A DNA stretch of 64,000 bases from Periplaneta americana (Eukaryota > Arthropoda > Insecta > Blattodea > Blattidae). The stretch covers positions 137,078,306 through 137,142,305 of the forward strand of contig NC_091133.1 of NCBI RefSeq assembly GCF_040183065.1. The letters run 5' to 3'. Positions within the stretch are counted from its first letter, which is position 1. Each line of letters begins with the position of its first letter. The position numbers and the translations under genes were made by a program. This document shows positions 10,390-22,728 of this stretch, in pieces. Below the pieces are notes generated by a model. That model had not been told where the DNA came from and searched no databases. It saw only the letters and a list, made by a program, of their open reading frames with translations.

Positions 10390-11089
10390 CTTCGTATATG
10401 AATACCCGAAGATTTTATGTGAATAGACATCTAAAATAGATTAACCTATTAGCTAATTGTGCACCAGACTAGGCCTAGGCCCATGTTAAGAAGACATTTG
10501 GTGCACTCGATGAAGAAATGCTTGTGTGATTGGAACCGCAACTGATTTGAAAGTCCTGCTTTTAAAGATTAGCCTGTGGCAGGCTATAGCCCAGGCTATA
10601 CTATCATACAGATTTCCCCTTAACTCCCCCCTCCACCTTCTCCGACTGAGACGAGTAGACCAGCACTGCTCAGTGACGGATTACATCATAGCTTTTATGA
10701 ACTTTCGCTCGAGCTGGTGGCCTGAAATCACCACTGAAGCGCAGTGCCCCCTGTGCGTTTGTTTACAAGGCAGTGAAGCCCAGGCAGTGCCCAGGGGCGC
10801 TATAGCCTGAATGAAGTAGGCTAGGTCTTGTCTCGGAAAGGAGGAAAGAGAAACAATTTTTTCTGTTTCCAATGAGATTTTTCATTATAATGGAAATAGT
10901 AATTCGATTGAAGTTTACAACAGTGCGTGAAAATGATAATAGACCCACACTAATGCACACAGCCTAGGCGAGGACGACACGCACAGCTGCTCCGGACGCT
11001 AGTGGTGGTTAACGGAGGAATAGTGAGTGAAGAAGGAACAACAGTGTATTCGAGTACAGGCCTAAGTGGGTAGGAAACATGTCAGATTA
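10390..11089. other. Unannotated stretch, GC-richer from 10600
   Basis: No gene recognised. The region 10600-11030 is richer in C and G than its surroundings and has several CpG. Open frames such as 10526-10810 have no recognisable domain. Confidence 0.45.
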
Positions 11090-11672
11090 TGAATAATTTC
11101 AAGGGAAAAATTGTTCCGGGGCCGGGTATCGATCCCGGGACCTCTGGTTGAACGTACCAGCGCTCTGCCAACTGAGCTACCCGGGAACTCCACCCGACAC
11201 CGTCTCAACTTTTCCCTTTATATCCACACAACTCGCGTGGGCTGACGAAACGCCAGAGACCCACATCGAGTGCACACAATCTCTGTGTGACTTGGAATTG
11301 TGCTTTTCTGTTAACGTACACAGTGACTTATATTATGCAAATCTAGTCTTTCAGATAAGGCTCCCTGTAAAGCAGATTTGAATAATTTCAAGGGAAAAAT
11401 TGTTCCGGGGCCGGGTATCGATCCCGGGACCTCTGGTTGTGTGCACTCGATGTGGGTCTCTGGCGTTTGGTCAGCCCACGCGAGTTGTGTGGATATAAAG
11501 GGAAAAGTTGAGACGGTGTCGGGTGGAGTTCCCGGGTAGCTCAGTTGGCAGAGCGCTGGTACGTTCAACCAGAGGTCCCGGGATCGATACCCGGCCCAGG
11601 AACAATTTTTCCTTTGAAATTATTCAAATCTGCTTTACAGGGAGCCTTACCTGAAAGACTAGATTTGCATGT
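11090..11672. mobile_element. Foldback element with inverted tRNA-like heads
   Basis: Two 188-bp arms, 11091-11278 and 11438-11625, are reverse complements with only about three mismatches. Each contains a tRNA-like sequence (11113-11188 minus; 11528-11603 plus). The first 60 bp of the left arm also recur in direct orientation at 11381-11440 and then switch abruptly to the distal arm sequence. A second inverted pair links 11339-11390 with 11616-11670. The second family member at 26159-26525 has the same modules. The tRNA-like parts keep A and B boxes but have C at the position of the invariant U33 and a mispaired acceptor stem. I read them as SINE promoter heads rather than working tRNA genes. 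Confidence 0.82.
11528..11603 (+). other. tRNA-like Pol III head (right arm)
   Basis: The D arm GCTC-AGTTGGCA-GAGC, anticodon stem CTGGT/ACCAG and T arm CCGGG/CCCGG are all intact. The anticodon loop is ACGTTCA, so position 33 is C instead of U. The acceptor ends do not pair fully. A reverse-complement copy lies at 11113-11188. Probably the tRNA-derived head of a retroposon. Confidence 0.7.
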
Positions 11673-12139
11673 GAGATTATTCTATTCTTACATTAAGTTT
11701 CCGTAAGACTCATTTGCTGCAGGCGACGTGTGAAGACGTCATACGCCAGATATTCGAGTTTGCACCCGGTGCAGTTTCCCCTGCCACAATGCTTTGGAAT
11801 TCACTCAAGGTCTTAAATGCACTTCTGGCCACAAGTGACTTGGGTTAAGTTGTATCCCTGCAGTTTGAGCCTTCAGGTTGTCTACGATAGGCCTATTTGT
11901 TAGGCCCGTGGATCTAGGAGTTGAAGTAGATCTGGACGTGTTCATGTTCGTAGAAAGGCGCCAGAGAGGCGGAAGGGTTGTGGAAAATGAAATGCACGCC
12001 CGTGTGATGTTCACACAGCGAGGCAAGTGGCCGTCAGTCTCGAGATTGCGCGAGGCTACGCTTTAGATTTTCTCTTTCCGAGGTTCTCGAAGTTGAATAA
12101 ACAATTAGAAAACCGTCTGCCTCATCTGACAGGGAGTCT

Positions 12140-12480
12140 AACCCCAGACCTCGCACACATTGTGCTACATAATGAGGGAAGGCGCCGACACATAATGAGG
12201 AATAAGAAAGTCCATCAGAGCGTCGCGGACCGACTCTATTGGCAAGTCCGGCCCGCCTATTGGCTCAGCAGAGGAGGGGCCATCCGCTCCGCCCCCCGCT
12301 CTGGAGATCCGCACGACGCGACGTCGTCGGCGGAAGAATACACGGCGAGAGGAAAAGAACACTTCCAGAGAAACGGCTGCCTTCTCTGTGCAGCAGCCGC
12401 TCCTCCCAGAGCGAAGGAGAGGGGATGAGGGAGGGGGTGGCGCAGGGGAGGGAGATGCGTGAGCAGAGATAATGCATGTT
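12140..12480 (+). promoter_or_regulatory. Candidate CpG-rich promoter
   Basis: This is the clearest CpG cluster in the window. It holds two inverted CCAAT boxes (ATTGG at 12238-12242 and 12259-12263, 21 bp apart, a spacing typical of NF-Y promoters), a GC-box-like CCGCCCCCCG near 12290 and an ETS-like GGCGGAAG near 12328. A consensus splice donor follows about 200 bp downstream at 12691. No TATA box is evident. The gene itself is not visible; it would lie downstream on the plus strand or beyond the window. A 133-codon open frame overlaps at 12027-12428 but has no recognisable domain. Confidence 0.45.
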
Positions 12481-12690
12481 AGTATTTCTGTACGGGAGTA
12501 GTTTCCCTACGGGAAGAAGGTTTTAACCATATAGTTGTTAAGATTATATTTACCACTCCGGCCGGCAAAGAAGATGTTTTTGAGATGTCTATCCCCGGTA
12601 GCTTAGAGGATCCCGCAACTCTGCAGCCTCGACGAGGACGGCATTGCTGAGAACCGTTTAAACGAAATAAAGTGCTTTATCAGTCCGCAG
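12480..12690 (+). other. Possible non-coding first exon ending at a consensus splice donor
   Basis: The sequence CAGTCCGCAG|GTGAGTCC places a strong GT donor at 12691. The stretch upstream has short ATG-initiated frames that stop quickly, so if it is an exon it would be 5' UTR. Support is only the donor and the promoter-like block upstream. Confidence 0.35.
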
Positions 12691-12699
12691 GTGAGTCCT

Positions 12700-15600
12700 C
12701 CAGTGAACTGTTCTGTGACACGTGACACTTGCCTCGCGGATCTAAACACTCATGCTGTCTGGTTTATTGTCTGTTGTTATTCTAAGATGTTTACCTACCA
12801 TGTATGTTCTGCGAAAGCAGCCTAAATTAAGTCATTTTCCTTCAATTATTCAGTTAAGAGTTTTGCTTGCGGTGTAATTGGTTTCCATAGCGACTGCTCT
12901 GTCCCCTCGACTTCGAGGCGATTTTCCAATCAACTTTTTTTAGTTAATTACTTTTATAAAACTACAGTAAATTATTCCAATAGGCCAATCATGCGCATAC
13001 CCAAAAGAAAGTTATAAATTGTGTAAGCTTGACACTGTTATTTTATCGCATTGTGTAAAGTAAACAGCCTGAAATGGCCTATTCAAGAACTGGAATACGT
13101 ACTAGACCCAGGACGAACTTTGACGCGATCACATTCTTAACAATCGAATGCGTGCATCAGATGATACCGTATGAAATTGCACACGTTTAACTACAATCGA
13201 TAGCAACCTACATATTGTAAAGTGGCATAATGTTATTACAACACTCAAGTTACCGCTAGTCGAAACCTACCCAAACAGCAGGCCTAGCCTACCCCAGTTG
13301 GCGCATAGGCCGTAAATGGCTTTGGCCAGTAAATGTTTTGTAATAAAATGATAAATTTCCTCTCTGTTATGAAGTTACAACGAGTAGCTTACATCATTTA
13401 ATTTGTACTCAGTAGGCCTATCTTGCGTGTATGTTCTTAAATTAATAGCTCAACACTGTTCTCCAACCAGGAGATTAACCGTGAAAGGAATGTGCTTACT
13501 ATTGCGTCATCTATTGGAGCGAAGTAGATAGATAATATTATCGTTATAACATCAGTTTAAAAACCATGTGCTCTCCTGCATATGTTATTTCCTGTATGGA
13601 GGGATTAAAAGACCAGGAGATTAAAAGTGATCTAATTTTGTAACTAGGGTAGTATCAATATGTGTGTAACGATGTTATTGTTTGTGCTGTGAGAGCGAGC
13701 CAATAGAGATACGAGTACCCACGTGTGTGACCTTATGACATCAACATTCATTCACAGCATCACCCCGCTCCGCTTCATTCCGCACACTTTCTCGTGGTTG
13801 GAGCACAGTATAACTTAACTCAGATAATTGCTGATCTGTGACCAAAGAGACGGGCGTTCAATTCGCTTCATGTAGCCTGCTGCTGGCAAAAATACCGACG
13901 TGCCGAGTGCCTCACTTGCTAGTCTTCCTTGTCCTTGTATTTCACTGCTGTTAGTAACAACATCATGGCGTCATATTTAAATACTCTGCAATATTGCTTA
14001 AAAGCAAAGTCTGATAAAGAATAACTTATGACTTGTATCGAATTTTCACAAAACAAACTTGGCCTAAACAAAAATATAACTTATAGCTGAACAGTTGTTA
14101 AAAATTGAACATTAGACCTAGCTGAAAATCAATTAGGCCCTAACTTCTAGCCTATATATGCATCGACCCTTGGTAGTATTAATTTTTAATGTCTTTATTA
14201 TTTTTAAACTGAATGACAACCGTAAGCACTTGCCTTAATTTAATTAATCATTCATCATAGCCTTTAGCCTTTCACTGCACCACGACATTTCAATATTTAT
14301 TATGAAATTAGGCCTAAGTCAAATTATCCGTGTTTCACATCGGTGGGGCGAGGGCTGCAGAGTCAATGTTGCCAGGCCAAGACAACCTGAAGAGATTAAC
14401 AGGACTGTGACGTGCACCAAAGCAATGAACTGTTACCCAACTGACAAACACGGACGATTCCTTAAGCTAGCAAAAGTACCAAAATAGATTTTGACATAAA
14501 CTTTGATGGAAAATTAAACATTTATGAGTTAAGTTTTAGTTAAGTGGCGAAATCTTTAGAGCAATGAATTAGGTCTAGGCCTATGCATTTCCAACATGAG
14601 TCTAAACGACGAAATGTAGAAAAAGAAACTTGAATGTCATAGGCGAGAACAGAAGGCGATGTGGATGGAGCAGATCCGACATTGTTGTTTTTGATAATGA
14701 TCTTATTTTAGTCAGCTAATTAAAAAGTCTGGTTTAATTTAAACAGTGGAACACATCTATGTGAACCATTGCCGTGCATACTGTCTGACCAATGAGAATT
14801 CCAATCGACTATCGGACTTCAAACAAATATGGCTTCATGATTGATAGGCTTGTAAGTTCTTATTGTAGTCTAAATATTCCTTATAGGCCTTTTTATTGCC
14901 TTTACTTTCTCGTCATCTCCTGCAAAATTTATGCCACGAAGCAGGTCTACCTGTCTGTGTCTTAAGTCGATTACCAGCATCTCTCCAACCCGCCTCAATT
15001 CTCTGGGATCATTCATCTCTCAATATTAACATCTGCTGTTGTAATTTATTCATTAAACATTCGCAAGATCTAAAATAAAATATACAAGGGAAGAAGAAGA
15101 ACATTTTGTAAAATAAATGCTGACTCACTCTTCTATAGGCCTACGAACAAGCATAGGCCTCACACAAAGGGTAGAAATGAGTTTCTTAAAAGGAAAAAAA
15201 GGCTGAGGGACAACGGACCTCGTAAAAATGAAGATTTAACAAGAATATTAATGATAAAATAGAATCATATCACATAAATTCATTGGATAATTTAAATATA
15301 ACTTATGCAACATGAAAGGTTAGAAAAAAACAGTTCGATATATAAACAGAATGCAACATAAAATGTAGCATAAGTTACTTATCAGAATGACGAGATGTCG
15401 AAGTAGACCTAAATGATGTGAAGAATGCCTACGCCTATGCTTAAATTGTATGACTTATTTATAGGCCTACTTACGATCTCGCAATTGGTCTAAGAAATCT
15501 CAACAGCTGATTAATTCAACATGTCGTCATTTGTTTTGAGGGCATCGCATCGCGCTCGCTTCGTAACAAGAATTTATTGATTTTACGTTTCGATTATCGG

Positions 15601-17830
15601 AATAAAAAAATATTGATGCGGCAAGACTTTTTCAAGTAATTTCGTTTGCTCTGCAATAATCCTCATGGTTGTGCGTGCCGGTGCGTAGGACGTACGCACT
15701 ACTATTGGAGTTGAAATTGATTCGAAGTCCTGCCTGTATGGATCCTTCTGTCACTGCCACATTTTATATCCCTTACATCTAAGATTACGCATGACTGAAA
15801 ATTGTGAAACGCGTAACCAAAAGTAATTTGTGGCCTCAGCCTACCTTTAAACAGAGAACGGCTCGTTAACAAATAAACTTCGCGAAAAATCAGTCGGATA
15901 ACTTTCCTACATCAGTGCCATGTTGACTTCCTAAAGCAGAAAATTCTAATTAGGCCTACACGTCACATTATTAGGCCTATTTACATTAATATTAACTTAA
16001 TAATAGGCCTAATGCCGGTGATGATGGTGGTGATGATGATGTTGATAATAATAATAATAATAATAACAATAATAATAATAAATGCAATAAACTCGGACTG
16101 ATAATTTACTAAATATTAATATTGATATTAATTATTAATCGGACTGATAAGTTTTTATTCACGATTATGAAGCAAAATTAACGAGGCTGAAATCTTGCTA
16201 TGACGCAGGACGATCAGATCAGCTCCTTGCTGGGATCAAAATCATTCTGTGTCGCTGAACGTGCGTCAAGTAGGCTAATAACTTAATAAAGCCTACAATG
16301 GTCTCTCCTTCTTTCGGATCAGTAAAAGATTCGCAGCGCACTTCGAATTCTAAGAGGAACCACCAACGACAATAATTTCCGTCGTGTTTGTTTGTTTGTA
16401 TTCCTTTTGATGATATTGCAATAATAAGGGAATGAAATTAAAGCTTTCTGTTACAATTACTTTCTTCACTACATCTGGATCCAAAGATGAACAACTGTTT
16501 CCAGCTCACACTTCCTTCTGTTCACAGCGCTTCAATCTTATGCTCATTTCGGAGATGACTTCCACTTTTATCGATCGCATTATTTAGGTCTTTACACAAG
16601 GCACAAGTTACACTTTTTATTCTTTTAGTCACAAATATTCAAACAACATTTCGTATCAGGATTTTTTTTTTTGGCAAATAAATGTTGAAAATTCTCCGAA
16701 GAACTGTCTTAATAATTTCTTCATTACTTCAATATGAAGAAAAGAGAGAAGGACAAAATGTGATCTGTTAATTTCCAAAGATTTCCTAGAAGTTCTCGTT
16801 GTTTTACACGGCGACAGTAATTTGAGGATTTCCGCTCATTAACACAGAAAAGGTGGTTGTAATTTGAGGAAAATAAATACAGGTAGGCCTATGCTGACAC
16901 AGAAAAGGTAGTTTTCAGTAACATCATAGGCATATGAAGGCAGTTCATGCTTCTGTTTCTCTTATATTCCTCGTCGTCGTTGTTGTTTTTTTTTCAAAAT
17001 CTTGATCCTTTATCAGTTTATGGATTTGAGGACCGACGAAAATTTCAGTTTCCAACTTGTCTTCTGTCATGATTGGAAATTAGGCCTAAATGACAAATGG
17101 TTAATCCAGGGTTCCTTTTGGGCTATAGCCTTTAGAGTATTAGGCCTACTTGTAAACTCCTAATGGTGGAAGTAAAACTTTTTGGGTGTTTACAAGTGGT
17201 TCACTTAAATGTTTTCAGTTCCAGGCATAGAATTTCTCCTTCCTGACCAATCCCTCACAATACAGTCCTTTTGTTTCACTCGACTATCCCATTCATAAGG
17301 TAGCAAGACATTTTATTGTAGGCCTATCCATATTGCTGTCTCAGTAGCGTCCCTATACCTTTAAAGTCACTGCACATTATCCATTTGTGTTTTTCATAGT
17401 GAATATCTTCATATTTTCACAAGTTTACATTCAATGGACAACGGAAATAGATCCATAGTCTACATAGATTGTGCGGCAACACACGGTTCAGGCTTCTCTG
17501 CTGAGAAGGGTCCGTAAAACTGCATTAACTCATTGCAGTAAACGAGGAAATCTTTCTGAGCGAATAAGTAGGCCAACTCGTTTTCTACGTGTCTGACTCT
17601 AGCCGTTCATAAATTGTTTTAGGCATCACGCACAACACGAATAAGGGTAGACTTTTTTGTCGTTGAAATTCTCTAACTCGCAGCTCTTGTATTTCAGTTT
17701 GAATAATGATTGAAAACAGCGAAAATAATAAATAGATATAAACGGGTTGACTGATTAATATATTTATTCATACGATGCGTTTGAGTAAAGAACCATTGAT
17801 TTCTAATACGCGGATCTCTCAAGGTAGTTA
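12700..17830. other. Long unannotated stretch, rich in TAGGCCTA
   Basis: No coding region or known repeat was recognised. The stretch contains at least twelve exact TAGGCCTA palindromes, for example near 13414, 14309, 15474, 15954, 15972 and 17090, plus many one-change variants. A short TAA array is at 16045-16082. This could be a host intron or intergenic DNA. Confidence 0.5.
16045..16082. repeat. (TAA)n microsatellite, imperfect
   Basis: AATAATAAT array with one AAC interruption, preceded by a short GAT/GGT run. Confidence 0.92.
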
Positions 17831-17834
17831 ATGG

Positions 17835-17905
17835 CTCTCAGCTAGAGTAATGGGCTCTAGAAATATTTCGACTGCCTGTGAGCGTTCGATTCCCGGTTCT
17901 TCTGT
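17835..17905 (+). repeat. Possible tRNA-derived SINE head
   Basis: TGGCTCTCAGCTAGAGTAAT resembles an A box region, and GCGTTCGATTCCC is a good B box about 55 bp downstream. No body similar to the other SINEs was identified. Confidence 0.4.
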
Positions 17906-18580
17906 TCGTACTCTTTAATGTCGAACTCCGATAGCAAGTGATTACAGAAGGTTCTAGTTAATACTACTTTAAAACGGAAATATGTAATCGATGAAACATC
18001 CTATGAACCAGGATGTTCCATAGCAGTAGCTATAAAAGCTTGGATCCTGCCTTCGATGATCATTCACATTTCTGAAACTCGTGACAGCAAAAGTGAACGA
18101 GAGCGACAGAAGAATTAAATAGGCCTATATGATATTCCAGCAAGCAGTATGGCCCAGCTCCATGCGGGTTGTCATTGATCTCGTATGTCGTAGATCATTT
18201 GGTGTGTCATAGTCTGAATCCAACGTTTTTCATGGTATATCCAGGCTGTGGCATTCGCAGGGTAGTGACATGGGGCCTACTCAAAATATCTTTAAATAAA
18301 TGAATAAATTGTGTTAAAACTTTACGCTGTCTATTCTTTATACTGGCACCTTCTTATTATGTCCGTTATTTATTCCAAATGAAACAAGTCAAATTAATTT
18401 GAGGGACTGGAGATAACTTAAGTAATTATTACGAATAACATGAGAAGAGCAAATGACTGGATAAACACTATGCATTGAAAAACGCGACTATAACGAACTT
18501 GAAAAGCTGAAAGAAAATAACTAATTAATATAGCACATGTTTAACATAAAATTATTACACGAAAACTAAAATTCCTAACA
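17906..18580. other. Unannotated stretch
   Basis: Nothing recognised apart from one TAGGCCTA at about 18121. Confidence 0.5.
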
Positions 18581-18599
18581 TTCACATGACGATGTCAGA

Positions 18600-18718
18600 G
18601 GACGTTATAGGTCTACATATCTACTACTTTGTAAATTTGTAGTGTTTTTGTAACGCAGTTTTTACTCCTGGTTGAGTTAGAGAAGGCCGTATGGCCTTAA
18701 CTCTGCCAGGTTAAATAA

Positions 18719-18755
<37 letters not shown>
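18600..18755 (+). repeat. LINE 3' tail with hairpin and (ATT)n
   Basis: CTGGTTGAGTTAGAGAAGGC followed by GTATGGCCTTAACTC forms a short hairpin, AAGGCC-GTAT-GGCCTT. It is followed by TGCCAGGTTAAATAAATT and an ATT array at 18719-18755. The same module is at 40425-40475 and, damaged, at 8150-8200. It looks like the 3' recognition end of a LINE. Confidence 0.7.
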
Positions 18756-18756
<1 letters not shown>

Positions 18757-18759
18757 ATA

Positions 18760-19650
18760 TCCTTGATTCCGCCTGCGAAACCATTAAATACCACCCACAT
18801 ATCTGGACTGATATTTGGGCTGCCTAAACAAAAATGAGCGGCTTAAATCGGACATCTTGTACAGTGAAAAATGTGTCTCTTATGCCAGAAAATTTTTACT
18901 TCTAACCGGAGCCAAATAGTTTATCACACTCCTTAGACAACTGCAGGAATCGCACTAAGTTAGATCATTCAGTTCATTCTGTGGACTGAAGCGGTCTTCA
19001 GGCCTGCAGACATTCTCGTCATCGGAGACTTTATTCCTGTTCAACATCATTTTCTGTCATGTTCTTAACACAACTGGAGGAAGAGGATCAGGCAAGTCTT
19101 TTCCATGTGGGACTGCCCTAATGGCTGATGGAATGCTCGGACACACAATTTCTTTTTACTCCTTCATATTAAAGGAACTGCAAATGACATAGCCTTTGGT
19201 TTACAATCTTAACCCTTTAGCACCATAGTGGCAAACTTTGTGTGGCACCCACGGTTTGTCTTGGTCCCGAAGTTTCACTTTAAAATAAGCACAGTACATT
19301 TTCTTCATAAAGTCAGCTACGTATGTTCTTTGGTTCAGCACTACACACTTTCCACAGATGTAAAAAGAACACACAAAAATTCTTTAGACACTTATGTGTA
19401 TAGTACGCATTGTAAGAGTTCAACTAACACTACAGCATGAATAGGGAATAAACATAGAACAGCTATGGCAACACAGCAACTGCAGTGCCTCCAAGACACG
19501 GAGCAAAGGCAGTTGTGTCCAGGCTTATGATAGGACTCTCAGCGATACATCTGGTGACGAGAAAAAAAAAAGCTGTAGGGCCTACGTAACAGAAAGACAA
19601 TCAATGATAGTTCTTAAGTCAGCATAAAATATTAGTCTTCGGTACTTCTT
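18760..19650. other. Unannotated stretch
   Basis: No gene recognised. The 70-codon frame at 19228-19440 has no family resemblance. Confidence 0.5.
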
Positions 19651-19654
19651 TATT

Positions 19655-19848
19655 ACTTTTAACGACGCAGTACCAAATGTAGTGGGATCCGTGGTAACGA
19701 GATGGAATTGGCAGTACGGATCTGAGGATTTGCTAAGGGATTACCTGATATTCGCATTAAAGTTTGGGGAAAGCCTCGAAACAACTAGGTCAACACGCGA
19801 CCAACCGCAGCTTCGGACCACGAGTTCACCACTACTACCAACTGACTT
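19655..19848 (-). repeat. Degraded SINE (family A), antisense
   Basis: On the plus strand the order AACGACGCAGTACCAA, GTGGTAACGAGATGG, GATTACCTGATATTCGC, GTTTGGGGAAAGCCTCG follows the antisense body of the SINE at 7800-8052, with a decayed head up to 19848. It abuts the 3' end of the neighbouring LINE. Confidence 0.75.
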
Positions 19849-19849
19849 A

Positions 19850-20965
19850 CAAATGGCTTTTAAGGAACCCGAAGGTTCATTACCGCCCTCACATAAGCCC
19901 GCCATTGGTCCCTATCCTGTGCAAGATTAATCCAGTCTCTATCGTCATATCACACCTCCCTCAAATACATTTTAATATTATCTTCCCATCTACGTCTCGG
20001 TCTCCCTAAAGGTCTTTTTCCCCTCCGGTCTTCCAACTAACACTCTGTATGAATTTCTGAATTCACCTATATGTGCTACATGCCCTGCCCATCTCAAACG
20101 TCTGGATTTAATGTTCCTAATTATGTCAGGCGAAGAATACAATGCGTGAAGTTCTGCATTGTGTAACTTCCTCCATTCTCCTGTAACGTCATTCCTCCTA
20201 GCCCCAAATATTTTCCAAAGAACCTTATTTTCAAACACCCTTTATCTCTGTTCCTCTTTCAAAGTGAGAGTCGAAGTTTCACAATCATACAGAAAAACCG
20301 GTAATATAGGCCTAAATGTTTTTTAAATTATAACTTTCAGATTTTTTGACAGCAGACTAGATGATAAAAGCTTCCCAACTGAATAATAACAGGCATTGCC
20401 CATATTTATTCTGCGTTTAATTTCCTCCCTAGTGTCATTTATATTTGTTACTGCTGCTCCAAGATATTTGAATTTTTCCACCTCTTCGAAGGATAAATCT
20501 TCAATTTTTATATTTCCATTTCTTACAATATTCTCGTCACGAGACATAATCATATACTTTGTCTTTTCGGGATTTACTTCCAAACCTATCTCTTTACTTG
20601 CTTCCAGTAAAATTCCCGTGTTTTCCCTAATCATTTGTGGATTTTCTCCTAACATATTCACGTCATCCGCATAGACAAGAAGCTGATGTAACCCGTTCAA
20701 TTCCAAACCCTGTCTGTTATCCTGAACTTTCCTAATGGCATATTCTAGAGCGAAGTTACAAAGTAAAGGTGATAGTGCATCTCCTTGCTTTAGCCCGCAG
20801 TGAATTGGAAAAGCATCAGACAGAAGCTGGCCTATAGGCTCTCTGCTGTATGTTTCACTGAGACGTATTTTAATTAATCGAACTAATATCTTGGGAATAC
20901 CAAATTCAATAAGAATGTTATATAAAACTTCTCTCTTAACTGAGTCCTATAGCCTATGCCTTTTC
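19850..20965 (-). pseudogene. RTE-like LINE relic, reverse transcriptase and C-terminal tail
   Basis: The minus strand codes for the second half of a non-LTR reverse transcriptase. From high to low coordinate it gives [19 protein letters not shown] (about 20930-20870), [20 protein letters not shown] (about 20800-20735), [16 protein letters not shown] (the YADD catalytic box, about 20680-20635), the connection region ending in a gap near 20330, and the distal tail with RLRWAGHVAHIGE (about 20105-20065). The 3' end GGTTCCTTAAAAGCCATTT matches the copies at 31860 and 39870. Frameshifts at about 20320 and 20240, a TAGGCCTA insertion at 20307-20314 and the missing 5' half make it a relic. Relative to the open copy at 31058-31852 it is clearly older. 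Confidence 0.88.
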
Positions 20966-21075
20966 TACTAGCAACTAACAGGCGTTAAAATGCATGCAAA
21001 TCCTTTTAAGTTATGAAACATTTATTTCAGGCTATATTGGATTTATTGGATATAATTCTAATATTAATGATTAGA

Positions 21076-21076
<1 letters not shown>

Positions 21077-21141
<65 letters not shown>
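21077..21141. repeat. (AAT)n microsatellite
   Basis: Uninterrupted AAT array of about 65 bp. Confidence 0.97.
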
Positions 21142-21145
<4 letters not shown>

Positions 21146-21528
21146 CAATATCAGCGACAACAGTTTCATTAAAGAAGGGAGCCTGATCTTAGGCAACCCT
21201 TCATGCAAGGATCGTTTCGAATGTTATACATTACACTAGACATTAGACCTATAGAAGAACTTCGAGATCATGTTTCTTAACAATAAAAATTCGCTGTACA
21301 GAGTGTTCAGCTCTTGTTGCCATGGTGAACGCCGTTGGTTCGAACTCTGTCTAGGGTACGAATGTTAACTGTCAGAGACGCTGTGATATAGCTGACAGTT
21401 TTTCCATGGATATTTCGTCCACAAATGGTTTTAGTCCTCTACTTTTTGCTACTGGCCAAAATGTTCATATTCGAATTAACTGCAATGTTTGAACACTCAT
21501 TGTGGACGTATCCATAGTAACAGTAGGC
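21142..21528. other. Unannotated stretch
   Basis: Nothing recognised. Confidence 0.5.
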
Positions 21529-21529
21529 C

Positions 21530-21800
21530 TACATTGCGTTAAGCTGAGGCTCGTCATAGGTTTCCTGTATGTTTAGCTTTACTTTCCTCCCATCGCTCTC
21601 AGTGGGGTAATGTAGAAGCATGGCGGGGAAAACCGGAACAGACCAACTCAAAGAAAATGTGCTAATCTGGTTACCACAGAAACTGATCCAGATCGGATGG
21701 AGCAAATGCATCAGAAGGAAAACAGGCAAATAATCATTGTGAGCGGGATCTGAACCCCGCCATGTACGAGTACGACTCCCGTGTGCCACGCCAGCGGCTC
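21530..21800 (-). repeat. tRNA-derived SINE, antisense (family B)
   Basis: Near 21733-21795 the reverse complement gives TGGCGTGGCACACGGG (A-box region) and GGGGTTCAGATCCCGC (B box). The body extends left and contains GTTCCGGTTTTCCCCGCC near 21615-21640, similar in pattern to the central block of family A. A poly-T run at 21829-21846 lies just beyond the head. Confidence 0.62.
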
Positions 21801-21846
21801 AGCTGATGTTGCGCAATATCAAGCGGCCATTTTTTTTTTTTTTTTT

Positions 21847-22726
21847 ACATTTCCGTATTCTGAAGGTAGGCTGCGAGCACAGCAGGAATGGAGCGAAGAT
21901 ATATGAGCTGCTGGCAACTGCGCGCCAGACACAATGAACTCCGTCATCGCACCAGCAGTCGGAGTCAATATTGTATTATATCTGATTTCCATTCTATTTC
22001 CCCTCTTGCACGCTTTACGACAGTATGATGTGTTGCCGTATCTTTTCAACATTTCCGATACCAACAAGGATCTGCATTATTGCTGTGGTATAAGCCTAAT
22101 ATTATAACATTGCCAGCAACGCAAATTCAACTTCTGAAAGATGTGCATTATAATGAAATGCAATTCTGATATAACTTGGAATAAAGCGTTACATAAAAAC
22201 TGAAATATTAATTTCCAACATCGAGAAAATGATCCTGAAACCACACATAGGCTATTAGGGAAGAAGTTTTCGGACAACGCTAGAATAAAATGTTGATAAA
22301 ATTGAGAAACTGGTTCCGAAGGTTATGAAGGGAGCTATAGGGCCTACATAATGAAAAGTCTGTCAGATGAGAAACGATTTTCCCATGCTTATGATCTGCG
22401 AATTTGCAAAATCCGCTAGGCTATTGCTCCTGAATACGAATTAACAGAGAATGCCTGAATAAAATTGAGAACTGATGCTTGTGTTAGTTTTAATCATTTT
22501 TTCATGCTCTAAGTTCACATATAAGGATAACATTTCCTAAAAGTGCTCATACACTGAAGTGGGCTAAGCTTCCTGTTGCAAGTCAATAAAAGTGACGACG
22601 TAAGAGACTTACACCATTCATCACTTTAAGATTATTTTACTAATTTTATATCCTTGACAGAAATAAGGTCGGAGTTGATGCAGTCTGCGCATGAGAAAGA
22701 AGTTAACGCGTAAGAATTATATTCTA
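21847..22726. other. Unannotated stretch
   Basis: No gene or repeat was recognised. The short open frames have no family resemblance. Confidence 0.5.
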
Positions 22727-22728
22727 CA

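Noticed and set aside
11113-11603. Functional tRNA genes at 11113-11188, 11528-11603 and 26431-26505
   Set aside because: All have C at the U33 position and an imperfect acceptor stem, and they sit in repeated foldback elements.
12027-12428. 133-codon open frame in the CpG-rich block
   Set aside because: No domain, low-complexity arginine- and alanine-rich composition typical of GC-rich non-coding DNA, with a competing frame on the other strand.
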